From assembly GCA_947467315.1 (NCBI GenBank), contig CANIID010000011.1:1-40803 (forward strand): a DNA stretch of 40,803 nt, read 5' to 3'. Positions 1 through 8,376 of the stretch are shown here, piece by piece. The notes under the pieces are model-generated. The model saw nothing but the letters and a program-made list of their open reading frames with translations. It ran no database searches and was not told the DNA's origin. This stretch comes from Betaproteobacteria bacterium. GTDB lineage: Bacteria; Pseudomonadota; Gammaproteobacteria; Burkholderiales; SG8-41. The translations under genes and the position numbers were made by a program. Every line of letters begins with the position of its first letter. Positions within the stretch are counted from its first letter, which is position 1.

Positions 1-77
1 ATACGCTTTCGCTTGGAAAGAATCCGCAGATTTCGATCATCATCGGCACTCAACTTAACTGGCTTGGCAACTCGCAT
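1..77 (-). mobile_element. IS630-family transposase, N-terminal fragment cut by window edge
   Basis: A short open frame starts with ATG at 77-75 on the minus strand and runs off the left end. A good Shine-Dalgarno (AAAGGAGA, about 88-94) lies some 10 nt upstream. The 25 visible residues begin MRVAKPVKLSADDDRNLRIL and continue with Ser-Lys-Arg-Lys-Arg. This resembles the N-terminus of IS630-type transposases, where a short basic stretch and 'LSADE/LTEEER' precede the helix-turn-helix. If correct, the outer end of the element lies between this start and the cyclase gene at 164; I could not identify the terminal repeat or the TA target duplication there. The call rests on few residues. Confidence 0.55.
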
Positions 78-163
78 GGCACTGATCTCCTTTTTCGTTG
101 GAGTTCAGGTCGCCATATAAGTTCTGTTATTTATGATGCACTACACTAGCCCATCCCCAATTC

Positions 164-1240
164 ATGCCGCTCTTCTCCATCATACCCAGAGACAACGCGC
201 CGCAAGCGCATCGGATCAAGCGTTACTTTCTTGCAGTTGGAACATCCCTGCTCGTGTTCTATTTCATGGCAGTGGTGCATTTGCATGGCTACTTGGATCT
301 GATCGGCCTGCAATGGTGTGCTGCGGCCATGCTGCTCTTATTTGTGCTGTTCTATGTGCTGCTACGATCCGGGCTGAATCTCCGGTTTGACGACCCCAGC
401 CTCACCAGCGCGCAGATCATCAGCGCGTCATTCGTCACCATGATTGCGGCTTATTACACGAAAAGTGATGCACGCGACGTCCTTCTGCCGGTGATACTGA
501 TGTGTTTTTATTTCGGCATCTATCGTCTCGACACCTCACGCATGACCACGCTTGCACTGCTGTGCAGCGCTGGTTACGGCGTCATGCTATGGGCGCTTTA
601 CCTGTTCCGCAGAAGCGATCTGGATATGCATATAGAGCCGCTACGCTGGTGGATACTCACCGTAGTGTTGCTCTGGTTTGCGCTCGTCAGCGGCCATATC
701 AGCCGGCTGCGCAAGGAATTGGCAAACAGCAAATCCATCATGGAATCCCTGCTTGAGCGCGACGAACTGACCGGCGTGGGCAATCGTCGTTATCTCACCC
801 ATATGCTGGCGCAGGAGAAAAACCGTTTTGACCGAACTGGCGTGCCTTTTTGCGTCGCCATACTCGACCTGGATTTATTCAAGAAAGTGAATGATACCTA
901 CGGCCATCCCGCCGGCGACAAAGTGCTTAAAACTTTCTCACTGATCGCGCAGGACGGCTTGCGCAGAGTCGATTACTTCGGCCGTTACGGCGGCGAGGAA
1001 TTCATGCTGATCATGTCAGACACCACGATGAAGGGCGCGCTGATAAAAGCGGAACGGCCGCGCAGCAACATCGAAAACACACACCACGCCGAGGTCGACC
1101 CCGCGCTGATACAAACCGTATCCATCGGCCTTGCCGAGTACCGGCGTAACGAAACCATCGAAGACGTGCAAAAGCGCGCAGACAATGCGCTTTATCGAGC
1201 AAAAACCAAGGGACGTAACCGCGTGGAGATCGACAAGTAG
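164..1240 (+). CDS. Membrane-anchored GGDEF diguanylate cyclase
   Basis: The 358-residue protein is predicted to make c-di-GMP from two GTP. Residues about 20-190 form six or so hydrophobic segments (for example LLVFYFMAVVHLHGYL and WWILTVVLLWFALV) with no recognised sensor domain. A GGDEF domain follows from about residue 195. It begins DELTGVGNRRYL, has the metal-binding DLDLFKKVND around D235 and the signature RYGGEEF with GGEEF near 276-280. An RxxD inhibitory site (RRVD, about 267-270) sits exactly five residues before it, so product inhibition is likely. The domain ends with the usual VSIGLA and NALYRAKTKGRN. No clear ribosome site precedes ATG 164, and an in-frame stop at 134-136 excludes an upstream start. 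The gene is divergent from the IS630 fragment, whose end may carry its promoter. Confidence 0.9.
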   Translation: MPLFSIIPRDNAPQAHRIKRYFLAVGTSLLVFYFMAVVHLHGYLDLIGLQWCAAAMLLLFVLFYVLLRSGLNLRFDDPSLTSAQIISASFVTMIAAYYTKSDARDVLLPVILMCFYFGIYRLDTSRMTTLALLCSAGYGVMLWALYLFRRSDLDMHIEPLRWWILTVVLLWFALVSGHISRLRKELANSKSIMESLLERDELTGVGNRRYLTHMLAQEKNRFDRTGVPFCVAILDLDLFKKVNDTYGHPAGDKVLKTFSLIAQDGLRRVDYFGRYGGEEFMLIMSDTTMKGALIKAERPRSNIENTHHAEVDPALIQTVSIGLAEYRRNETIEDVQKRADNALYRAKTKGRNRVEIDK

Positions 1241-1266
1241 CCGCCGGACAATCCGCCGCAAGAAAA

Positions 1267-2655
1267 TTACTTTTTGCGCGCCGGCGTTTTGACCTTGGGT
1301 TTGCCCCGCACCGGCACGGCGGCACTTGCAATCTGCGCGGCGTTTTTCAGTTTCCCAAAGTTCCAGCACACCTCGATCAGCTTCTCCGTCTGCACTGGCG
1401 GCAAAATGCCTTTGACCAGCGCGCGAAATTTCGCTTCCAAATCCGCATCGCTCATCGGGCGCGCCACACTGCCAATGACGTGCTCGATGTATTTTTTGAG
1501 CACACGGCCATCCTTGAGTGTCATCGTGATGTGCATCTGATCTTCGGCGACACCGGCTTGCACCTTGGCCTGCACGCGATCGCGCAGCGCGATCACGCGC
1601 GGGTTACGCACGATAGCGTCGCTATAAGCCGCTTCACCGCCCTCGCCGAGCAGAATCGCCGCCGCACAGGAGTGAAAAACGCTGAACTTGCCTTCCAGCC
1701 CTGATTTCGGCGTACGCCTACCCGTGAGTTCCAGCACCAGCGGATGCACTTTCAGGTCGATGCGCTCGATATCGTCCAGCTTGAGCTTGTGTTCGTTGCG
1801 CAACTGGATGCAGCCGTCAATCGCCGGGTGGATCACCACACCGCACGCGTACGGCTTGTAGCTGTTGGCTGAAATTTCCCAAGTCCTGCCCAATCCGGCG
1901 GTAATGGCGTCGGGATCGAATTTCGTAGATAGAATCGCCGCGAAGCCGCGCCGGCCTTCGATGCCCTGCTCGGCGCTGGTGACATTCTTTTTCGCCAACA
2001 ACGCGGACAACAGCCCATTGCGTGCGGCGATGCCGGGATGCAGCGGCTTGGCCATGCTGCCGAACGTCTCACGGATGCCGCAGGCCTGCGTGGCCGCGGT
2101 GCCCAGGGCCCATACCATTTGTTGTTCATTCAGCTTGAGCAAACGCCCCGCCGCCGCTGCCGCGCCGAACACCCCAGCAGTCGCCGTAATGTGCCAGCCG
2201 GCATCGTAGTGATGCGGAAAAACCGACAGCCCTATGCGGCACTCCGTCTCCACGCCCAGAATGAACGCATGCAAAAAATCCCGCCCGCTTACCGGCGTGC
2301 GCAGCGACTGACGTTCCGCCAGCGCGAGGATGGCTGACAGCACCGGGCCGCTCGGGTGAATCACCGTTTTCATGTGCGTGTCGTCAAAATCAAACGTGTG
2401 CGAGGTCGTGCCGTTCATCAGCGCCGCCTGAAAAATATCCACGCGCTCGCGGCGCCCCAGAATCGTGGCGTCGCGCGGGCCGGATAAATCGTACAGCGCC
2501 GCCAGCGTACGTTTGACGGTCTGGTGTCTGGATGCCCCGACTGCGCAGGCGACCCAATTCAGCAATGAACGGGCGCCTTCGTGGCGCACGGCTTGGGGCA
2601 CGTCTGCTGCCTTGTGCGAGACAATAAATTTGGCGAGTGTGCGGGTGACGTCCAT
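1267..2655 (-). CDS. MmgE/PrpD family protein (copy 1)
   Basis: The protein has 462 residues, the usual length for the family that includes 2-methylcitrate dehydratase and cis-aconitate decarboxylase. Family landmarks in order are FDFDDTH followed by a conserved IHPSGPV segment, GWHITATAGVFGAA, MAKPLHPGIAARNG, YKPYACGVVIHPAIDG and KFSVFHSCAAAI. The Asp/Thr/His, His, Lys and His positions assigned to catalysis in cis-aconitate decarboxylase all appear to be present, so an active lyase or hydratase on a carboxylic acid is plausible; the substrate is unknown. The C-terminus ends in a Lys/Arg-rich tail (GKPKVKTPARKK), unusual for the family. Start ATG 2655 is fixed by an in-frame TAG 12 codons upstream. 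It converges on the cyclase gene with a 26-bp gap. It is more distant from the other two MmgE/PrpD proteins here than they are from each other. Confidence 0.85.
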   Translation of the reverse strand: MDVTRTLAKFIVSHKAADVPQAVRHEGARSLLNWVACAVGASRHQTVKRTLAALYDLSGPRDATILGRRERVDIFQAALMNGTTSHTFDFDDTHMKTVIHPSGPVLSAILALAERQSLRTPVSGRDFLHAFILGVETECRIGLSVFPHHYDAGWHITATAGVFGAAAAAGRLLKLNEQQMVWALGTAATQACGIRETFGSMAKPLHPGIAARNGLLSALLAKKNVTSAEQGIEGRRGFAAILSTKFDPDAITAGLGRTWEISANSYKPYACGVVIHPAIDGCIQLRNEHKLKLDDIERIDLKVHPLVLELTGRRTPKSGLEGKFSVFHSCAAAILLGEGGEAAYSDAIVRNPRVIALRDRVQAKVQAGVAEDQMHITMTLKDGRVLKKYIEHVIGSVARPMSDADLEAKFRALVKGILPPVQTEKLIEVCWNFGKLKNAAQIASAAVPVRGKPKVKTPARKK

Positions 2656-2683
2656 GGGCTGCCTTATCAGAGGGAAATTTAAT

Positions 2684-2700
2684 GTAACCTATTGTTTTTA
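2684..2700. repeat. 17-bp repeat shared with 19227-19243
   Basis: The sequence GTAACCTATTGTTTTTA occurs exactly twice, here just upstream of MmgE/PrpD copy 1 and again at 19227-19243 inside the first codons of MmgE/PrpD copy 2. Its TTGTTTTTA half resembles the AT-rich repeat family described elsewhere in the window. Confidence 0.6.
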
Positions 2701-2719
2701 AAATAGTTAGTCCAGAAAG

Positions 2720-2786
2720 GCCTGTCCCCGGATCGAGTCCGGGGCAGGCTCTGAGCCTGTCGAAACGGATTGTGCCATCGACAGGC
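2720..2786. repeat. Intergenic double hairpin repeat
   Basis: Two inverted repeats lie in the 164-bp gap between MmgE/PrpD copy 1 and the alpha/beta hydrolase. GCCTGTCCCCGGA (2720-2732) pairs with TCCGGGGCAGGC (2738-2749) with one bulge, and GCCTGTCGA (2755-2763) pairs perfectly with TCGACAGGC (2778-2786). The wording 'cctgtcgaa' is typical of REP-like intergenic repeats of beta- and gammaproteobacteria. It may also act as a transcript end for the minus-strand hydrolase, but no T-run follows. Confidence 0.6.
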
Positions 2787-2819
2787 CCGGCGCCAGCGCG
2801 GCCAGCAACATGAGTAACT

Positions 2820-3935
2820 TCACCTTACATTCCCTTTGACCCACTGGTCCAGATAGCCCGCGATCTCCAGATTGTTTTTCTCCAGCATCATCATGTGTCC
2901 GTTGCCGCGGATGCCGACGTCAGCCAGACGCACAAACGTGTGCTGCACGCCCGCCTGTTTCAAGAACAGCGACGTGCCGTGATCGTATGGCGCGTGATAC
3001 GAGGCTTCCGCAGTAACGATCAATATCGCGATGCCCTGAAGATTCGGCAGTTGCCGCGCGGGCTCGGCTTGCAGCCAGCAACGCACGAGACCATCGCCGT
3101 CGGGCTTGTCCTGCTTTACAAAACGCATGTCTTGCGCGCGCGGCGCCAGGGGCACGAAGTTCAACGCGTTGCGCGTGATGCCCCACGGGCGGGTGATCTT
3201 GTCGTCTGCAAAATAATCCGGCGCGCCGGTGAATTTGACCTCGTAGACGGGCGCGCCGTTGGGTTCAATCGCGAGTATCGCTTTCACCAGATGGGGCCGC
3301 GCATCGGCAATGGTCCAGCCGAACGGCCCTGCCTGTGAGTGCGTCAACAAAATCGACGGGCCGATTTTATCCAGCAACGCGCGGCCGGCGTCGCGCATCA
3401 TCTGTTCGCCCGCGCCGATGTCGTTCATGCTCTCGACTTGCGACGCGTAAAACTGATCGAACACGGCATCCCCCGGCGTGCCCGCCCCCGGCCATTGCGT
3501 GTGCAATTTCGCCTGCGGCCACAGCTTGGCGCGTTCCGGCGCGGTGAAGCGCTCGGCCACTGACTCAGCCCCGCGCTGCGCTGATTTGCCATACACCTCG
3601 CCAAAATAGCCTGAGCGCCCGCAGCCCGGCTGATCGACCACGTACACCGCGTAGCCGTTGGCGACAAAATAATCCGCCCAGCCGCGCCGGCCGTCGGGCG
3701 TGCCGAGAAAATTCACCCCCGTTTGTCCGCCGCCGTGCATCATCACCACGGGATACGGCTGCGTTTTCCGGGCAGGAATTTGATACTGCACAAACATCTG
3801 CCCCACCATGAGGCGTCCGTCCGCACCGTTGACGCTATTGACGCTATTGACGTAATGCCCGCTCACATGAAAGCAGCCTTGATCGGCAATTTGCAGCGGT
3901 TGCTTCGCGTCAAACAACTCAAGAGTCTGGCCCAA
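2820..3935 (-). CDS. Alpha/beta hydrolase (esterase-like)
   Basis: A probable carboxylester or related hydrolase of 371 residues. The oxyanion-side motif VVMMHGGGQTG precedes the fold's second strand (YAVYVVDQPGCGRSG). The nucleophile elbow is THSQAG, a GxSxG variant with Ser at about residue 200. A late His in RGNGHMMMLEKNN is the likely catalytic base. I see no signal peptide. The frame is open upstream to ATG 4052 (410 residues). I prefer TTG at 3935-3933 because AGGAG stands seven nt before it, while the extra 39 residues look unlike a hydrolase and have no ribosome site. A 9-bp tandem repeat (TTGACGCTA, 3829-3855) encodes NSVNSVNG near the N-terminus. The gene is divergent from the amidohydrolase at 4188, and the two may act on the same compound. 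Confidence 0.8.
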   Translation of the reverse strand: MGQTLELFDAKQPLQIADQGCFHVSGHYVNSVNSVNGADGRLMVGQMFVQYQIPARKTQPYPVVMMHGGGQTGVNFLGTPDGRRGWADYFVANGYAVYVVDQPGCGRSGYFGEVYGKSAQRGAESVAERFTAPERAKLWPQAKLHTQWPGAGTPGDAVFDQFYASQVESMNDIGAGEQMMRDAGRALLDKIGPSILLTHSQAGPFGWTIADARPHLVKAILAIEPNGAPVYEVKFTGAPDYFADDKITRPWGITRNALNFVPLAPRAQDMRFVKQDKPDGDGLVRCWLQAEPARQLPNLQGIAILIVTAEASYHAPYDHGTSLFLKQAGVQHTFVRLADVGIRGNGHMMMLEKNNLEIAGYLDQWVKGNVR

Positions 3936-4187
3936 CGATGTTCTCCTGTTGCATTTGAGAGAGTGCATACTTTGCCATAGAATGTCCGGCAGCAGCAGGC
4001 GTGTCGAGTTCAGCATATGGGAAGCGTACAGACCGATCTGATCCGCTCGCATCGTGTTAATGCCGCATCACTCACGCGCTCTGCGTCGTTTCATGATCGT
4101 CGATGCACAAGCCCCCATCCGCGCGTTCCGACCTGCGGCGCGGAATAGATCCAAATAGTCATTCATCGTTTTCAAAAGGAGCACGCT
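3936..4187. other. Divergent intergenic region, hydrolase / amidohydrolase
   Basis: This 252-bp stretch separates the minus-strand hydrolase (TTG start) from the plus-strand amidohydrolase (TTG start) and should hold both promoters. I found no convincing -35/-10 pair and no clear operator palindrome. An alternative hydrolase start at 4052 would use half of it. Confidence 0.4.
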
Positions 4188-5279
4188 TTGTATCAAGACC
4201 CCATTAAACACGCCACGCTTGACGACGCTTCAGCGAATCCAGCCGGCGCCCGCCGCTACCCCCGCGTTATCGACGCGCACATGCACTGGTACCCGCAGGA
4301 ATTCGTCGATCTGATGATCAAGAAAGGCCCCGCCAACGGCGCGACCATGGGCGAAGACGCCAAAGGCAATCCAGTGGTGTTGTCGGTGCCGGACGGCACG
4401 CAGACGTCGGTGATGCGCAAAACCATGACCAATCTCGAGGACATCATCAAGGACATGGAAAAGCGCAAGTGCGACACCTACGCGTTGTCGATGACCAATC
4501 CGCTGATGTATTGGGCGAAGCCGGACTTCGGGCTGGAACTCGCCGCCGCGCACAACGACGCCTGCGTTGCCGCGCACAATAAATATCCGGACAAGTTTTA
4601 CGGCTGCATCATTCTGCCGATGCAGGACTTGAAACTCGCCGCGCAGGAATTGGAGCGCATGGCCAAGTTTCCATGCATGCGCGCGGTGTTCATCGCCGAG
4701 CACATTCTCGGCAAGAATTTGCACGAGAAGGAATTCTGGCCGATTTACGAGCGCGCCGAAGCCCTCGGCCTACCATTGTTTCTGACCAATCTCTATCCCT
4801 CCGGCGCCGAACGCATGAAGGACTTCTTCATGATCAACACGCTCGGCAATCCGCAGGAAGCCGGTTATGCCGCGATGAGCCTGGTGTGCGGCGGCGTGCT
4901 CGATGCGTTTCCTAAGCTTGAAGTGTTCCTGCCGCACGCGGGCGGCACCTTCCCGTGGCTGATCGGCCGGTTGGACCTGGCACGCCATGTGAGCAAGGAA
5001 CTCGCCCACATGACCAAGCCGACGTACGATTACCTGCGACGCTTCCACTACGACCTGATCACACACGACGCGCGCATCATGCGCAACCTGATCGATCTGG
5101 TCGGCGTGGATCGTATCGTCACCGGCACCGACTTCCCGCAGGGCATGTCGGTGAAGCAGCCGGTGGATTTTGTGGAATCGATACCCGGTCTCACGCACCG
5201 CGAGCGCGAAATGATTCTTTGCGACAATCCGGCGCGGCTGCTGAAGATCGAAGCCACGTTGGCTTCACGTACGGTGTGA
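4188..5279 (+). CDS. Amidohydrolase family 2 protein (ACMSD-like)
   Basis: A 363-residue TIM-barrel metal-dependent hydrolase or decarboxylase related to aminocarboxymuconate semialdehyde decarboxylase. It starts with TTG at 4188, placed by AAAGGAG at 4175-4181. Metal or catalytic residues seen are HMH (31-33), the His of FLPHAGG (about 250) and the Asp of GTDFP (about 315). ACMSD also has AMSTxPVM-like and YWAKP segments, matched here by ALSMTNPLMYWAKP. The His that follows barrel strand 5 in ACMSD and resorcylate-type decarboxylases (LFVHP) is replaced by LFLTN (Thr200-Asn201), so the metal site is altered and the reaction is uncertain. It converges with the minus-strand Bug gene at 5353. 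Confidence 0.85.
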   Translation: MYQDPIKHATLDDASANPAGARRYPRVIDAHMHWYPQEFVDLMIKKGPANGATMGEDAKGNPVVLSVPDGTQTSVMRKTMTNLEDIIKDMEKRKCDTYALSMTNPLMYWAKPDFGLELAAAHNDACVAAHNKYPDKFYGCIILPMQDLKLAAQELERMAKFPCMRAVFIAEHILGKNLHEKEFWPIYERAEALGLPLFLTNLYPSGAERMKDFFMINTLGNPQEAGYAAMSLVCGGVLDAFPKLEVFLPHAGGTFPWLIGRLDLARHVSKELAHMTKPTYDYLRRFHYDLITHDARIMRNLIDLVGVDRIVTGTDFPQGMSVKQPVDFVESIPGLTHREREMILCDNPARLLKIEATLASRTV

Positions 5280-5351
5280 GGAGTTAGGCGCGCGACCGCA
5301 GCAGTGTTGATGCTACGCCTCACCCCTCACGCCTAACGCCTAACGCCTCAC
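5276..5351. terminator. Inverted repeat between convergent genes
   Basis: Arms 5276-5290 (GTGAGGAGTTAGGCG) and 5337-5351 (CGCCTAACGCCTCAC) pair over 15 bp with one mismatch across a 46-bp loop. The right arm contains a short direct repeat (CGCCTAACG twice). It overlaps the amidohydrolase stop and ends just after the Bug stop. A role in ending both transcripts is inferred from position only, since there is no T-run. Confidence 0.4.
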
Positions 5352-5352
5352 T

Positions 5353-6312
5353 CTAGTCCAGCTTGATCCCCGACTCTTTCACCAGCCGCGCAAACTTCAT
5401 TTGTTCGGCTTTGATGAAGCGCGCGAATTCTTCCGGCGTATTCGTCGTCGGCGAAGTACCCTGCGTCGCCAGCACTTGCGGCAGGTCGCTCGACTTGGCG
5501 ATGCGGTTGATTTCGTCGGCGAGGCGTTTGACGATCGGCGCAGGCGTTCCCGCTGGCGCGAGAAATCCGTTCCACAATTCAATCTGCATGGCGGGTCCGC
5601 CCGATTCGCCCATGATGGGCAAATCCGCATAGGACTCCACGCGCTTCGCACCCGTGGTCGCGAGGCCGCGCAACTTGCCCGCACGCACATGCGCGATCAC
5701 GGTGCCGATGCCGCTGAACGCGATGTTCACCTGCCCCGCGAGTAAATCCACCGTCGCGGGCGCGGCGCCCTTGTAGGGAATGTGTATCAGATTCACGCCG
5801 GCGGCTTTGCCGAACATGAAACCGGCGAGATGCTGAATACTGCCGCTGCCGAGCGACGCGTACGTGATGGTACCCGGCTTCGCTTTGGCGACGTTGACCA
5901 GCTCCGGCACGCTGCGCGCAGCCACGGACGGATGCACCACCAGCACCAGCGGGTTAAGCGTGCAGATCGAAATCGGCGCAAACCCTTTCTCGGCATCGTA
6001 CGGCAGCTTCGTATACATATACGGATTGATGCTGATGGTGGAGATATTGGTTTGAATGATGGTGTAACCATCGGGTGCGGCTTTCGCGGTGGCTTCCATC
6101 GCGATAATGCCCGCCGCGCCGCCGCGATTGTCGACCACCACTTGCTGGCCCAGCGCATCACCCAGACGCGACGCGTACGAGCGCGCGACAAAATCCGCGC
6201 CACCGCCCGGCGGCACCGGCACGATCATGCGAATGGGCTTGCTGGGATATGGCTGCGCCTGAACAGAGTGGCAAAAAAATATCAATAAAAACCAATACTT
6301 ATATATTTTCAT
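5353..6312 (-). CDS. Bug family tripartite tricarboxylate receptor, copy 1
   Basis: A 319-residue periplasmic substrate-binding protein of the Bug/TctC family. The signal peptide MKIYKYWFLLIFFCHSVQAQ precedes the family start PYPSKPIRMIVPVPPGGGADFVARSYA. Later landmarks are VVDNRGGAAGIIA, ASLGSGSIQHLAG, HIPYKGAAPATVDLLAGQV and the C-terminal helix MKFARLVKESGIKLD. Such receptors bind carboxylates or similar acids. GGAG about eight nt before ATG 6312 supports the start. That ribosome site lies inside the former C-terminal codons of the upstream Bug gene (6374). The signal-peptide codons contain a copy of the AT-rich repeat (6284-6301). No TctA/TctB permease genes are nearby, so it is an orphan receptor. 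Confidence 0.9.
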   Translation of the reverse strand: MKIYKYWFLLIFFCHSVQAQPYPSKPIRMIVPVPPGGGADFVARSYASRLGDALGQQVVVDNRGGAAGIIAMEATAKAAPDGYTIIQTNISTISINPYMYTKLPYDAEKGFAPISICTLNPLVLVVHPSVAARSVPELVNVAKAKPGTITYASLGSGSIQHLAGFMFGKAAGVNLIHIPYKGAAPATVDLLAGQVNIAFSGIGTVIAHVRAGKLRGLATTGAKRVESYADLPIMGESGGPAMQIELWNGFLAPAGTPAPIVKRLADEINRIAKSSDLPQVLATQGTSPTTNTPEEFARFIKAEQMKFARLVKESGIKLD

Positions 6313-6373
6313 GGCGCTACTCCGGCTGTATGCCTGCCTTGCGCACTACCTCCGCCCACTTGGTGATTTCTTT

Positions 6374-7294
6374 TTAAACGTAGGCGCCGAATTCTTCCGG
6401 CGAGCCGACTATCGCATCGGTCGATTGCGTCGCGAGTTTTTCTCTCACGTCCGCCGCCTGCATCGCCTGATTGATTTCGTGATTGAGCTTGCTGACGATG
6501 GCGCGCGGCGTGCCTGCCGGCGCGAACACGCCGTACCAGGTGGTGACATCAAGATTGGGCATGCCCGCCTCCGCCGCCGTGGGCACATCGGGCAGGGTTG
6601 ATGAGCGCTGCGGCGCGATCACCGCCAGGCCACGCAGGCGACCGGTTTTGATATGCGGCGCGGGTGCGGGAATGCCGATAAACAGCGCATGCACTTGCCC
6701 GCTGATGACATCGTTCATCGCAAGACTGGAACCTTTGTACGCCACATGCACCAGATTCACACCCGCCTGCAACTTGAACAACTCCGCCGCCAGATGCAGC
6801 GACGTGCCGACGCCGCTCGATGCATAATTCAATCCACCGGGTTTGGACTTTGCCAGCGCAATGAAGTCCTTCAACGTCGCGACGGGCAAACTGCCCGGCG
6901 TGACAATCACCATCGGCACTGCAGCCACGCGCGCGATGGGCGCAAAATCTTTCACCGTGTCGTAGCCAAGTTTTTTGTAGAGGCTGGGACTGATGGTGAT
7001 ATTGGGCGCCACCAGCAACAGTGTGTAACCATCGGGCGCGGCGCGCGCGGCAAGTTCAATGCCGAGATTGCCCGCCGCACCGGGGCGATTGTCGATGATG
7101 ACCTGCTGCCCCATCGATTGCGTGAGCTTTTGCCCGATAAGACGCGAGATGAATTCGGTTGCGCCGCCAGGCGGAAAGCCGACGATGAAGCGGATGGGTT
7201 TGGAGGGATAGGTCTGTGCGAACGCTGGCATGGAGGCTGTTACTGCTAATGCAGTAACTATCGCGAGTAGCCAGTGATTATTTTTATTCAACAT
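6374..7294 (-). pseudogene. Bug family receptor, copy 2, with premature stop near the C-terminus
   Basis: 306 residues are read from ATG 7294 (GGGAG five nt upstream), with signal peptide MLNKNNHWLLAIVTALAV and further residues to SMPAFAQ. The family body is complete up to EEFGAYV: RFIVGFPPGGATEFISR, IIDNRPGAAGNLGIE, VAYKGSSLAMNDVISGQ. The frame then meets TAA (6376-6374). In the same frame, without any shift, codons continue KEITKWAEVVRKAGIQPE to TAG at 6319-6317, which is exactly the normal Bug C-terminus. The ancestral gene was therefore 6317-7294 (325 codons plus stop), and a single AAA-to-TAA change would explain the present state. The product lacks only the last helix, so it may be recent decay, a functional short form or a sequencing error. 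Confidence 0.75.
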
Positions 7295-7331
7295 CGCACT
7301 CCCTGGAAAGAAAGGCTACAACCACCAACCC

Positions 7332-7413
7332 CGTCGTTCGCGCGCAGGCGGGAACCCATAACACACGTGCTACTTGAGACGGATTATGGCATCCCGCCTG
7401 CGCGGGAATGACC
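7332..7413. repeat. REP-like hairpin repeat, copy A
   Basis: Perfect 13-bp arms CGCGCAGGCGGGA (7341-7353) and TCCCGCCTGCGCG (7392-7404) lie in the gap between Bug copy 2 and the dehydrogenase. Outer bases resemble GTCGTTC/GAATGAC. A closely similar element lies at 14714-14795. This is the widespread 'cgcgcaggcggga' intergenic repeat of beta- and gammaproteobacteria. Confidence 0.8.
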
Positions 7414-7424
7414 GTATCGGAAAA

Positions 7425-8372
7425 TCACGGTATCGGATACGGCACCGCCCGCCCCGCAAAATGCGCTTCTAGATTCGCCAGCACCTTGCGGCCGCGTTCG
7501 ACGCGAACCTCCATAGTGCTGGAGCCTACGTGCGGCGCCATCACCACGTTGTCCATCTCCAGCAACGCCGCAGGTACTCGAGGCTCGTCCCAGAACACAT
7601 CCAGCGCCGCGCCCGCGAGGCGTTTTTCCTGCAACGCCGTGATCAGCGCCGCTTGATTCACCACCGGGCCGCGCGCCACGTTGACGAGAAATCCCTCCGG
7701 CCCCAGCGCGGCGATCACATTCGCATCGACGAGATCGCGCGTTTGCTGCGTCAGCGGACAGCACACCACCAGCACATCCACCTCGCGCGCCATCGCCGTC
7801 AAATCGGCATGGTACGGTAGCGGCGACTCTTTTTTATTCGGCCCGTGATAACAAACCGCCATATCGAACGCCTGCGCACGCTTGGCCACGCCCTGCCCTA
7901 TTCGGCCAAAGCCGACGATGCCACAGCGCTTGCTACGCACCTCATTGCCGGGGCGCGCGAGTTCTTTTTTCCAGCGGCCGGCGCGGATAAAACGGTCGCC
8001 TGCGGCAATGCGCCGCATCACGTCGATCATCAGTCCCAGCGCGAGATCGGCCACGGATTCAGTGATGGTGTCGGGCGTGCGCGTACAGACGATGTTGCGC
8101 GTGCGCGCCGCCGTCAGATCCAGTGTGTTACGCGGTGAGCCGAAGCTGGCGATGATTTCGAGTTTGGGTAAGGCCTGCATCGTCGCCGCGTCGCAGCCGG
8201 CCAGCCCGGTAGTCACCAGGCCCCGCATGCGCGGCGCGAGCGCTTTCAGGGTTGCATCGCGGTCTTCCGCCAGCCACAACTTATGCACGGTGTAGGCGGA
8301 TTCCAGCGCCGTCAGGGTGGGCTGGAAAATCTTGTGTAACACCAGTAGCTCTGGCTTGGCGCTGGTTGTCAT
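7425..8372 (-). CDS. D-isomer-specific 2-hydroxyacid dehydrogenase
   Basis: A 315-residue NAD(P)-dependent oxidoreductase expected to interconvert a 2-keto acid and a D-2-hydroxy acid. The Rossmann motif GIVGFGRIGQGVAKRA is central. The catalytic triad is visible as Arg in VNVARGPVVN, Glu in ALDVFWDEPRVP and His in MAPHVGSSTMEVR. Start ATG 8372 has GGAG nearby. Only four bases separate it from the stop of the upstream Bug gene (8377), so the two are translationally linked and probably serve the same acid. It is a typical neighbour of Bug receptors in Burkholderiales, which fits uptake and oxidation of hydroxy acids. Confidence 0.9.
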   Translation of the reverse strand: MTTSAKPELLVLHKIFQPTLTALESAYTVHKLWLAEDRDATLKALAPRMRGLVTTGLAGCDAATMQALPKLEIIASFGSPRNTLDLTAARTRNIVCTRTPDTITESVADLALGLMIDVMRRIAAGDRFIRAGRWKKELARPGNEVRSKRCGIVGFGRIGQGVAKRAQAFDMAVCYHGPNKKESPLPYHADLTAMAREVDVLVVCCPLTQQTRDLVDANVIAALGPEGFLVNVARGPVVNQAALITALQEKRLAGAALDVFWDEPRVPAALLEMDNVVMAPHVGSSTMEVRVERGRKVLANLEAHFAGRAVPYPIP

Positions 8373-8376
8373 GCGT

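Noticed and set aside
4230-5198. His-rich minus-strand open frames opposite the amidohydrolase.
   Set aside because: Shadows of a conserved plus-strand gene; no motif and no ribosome site.
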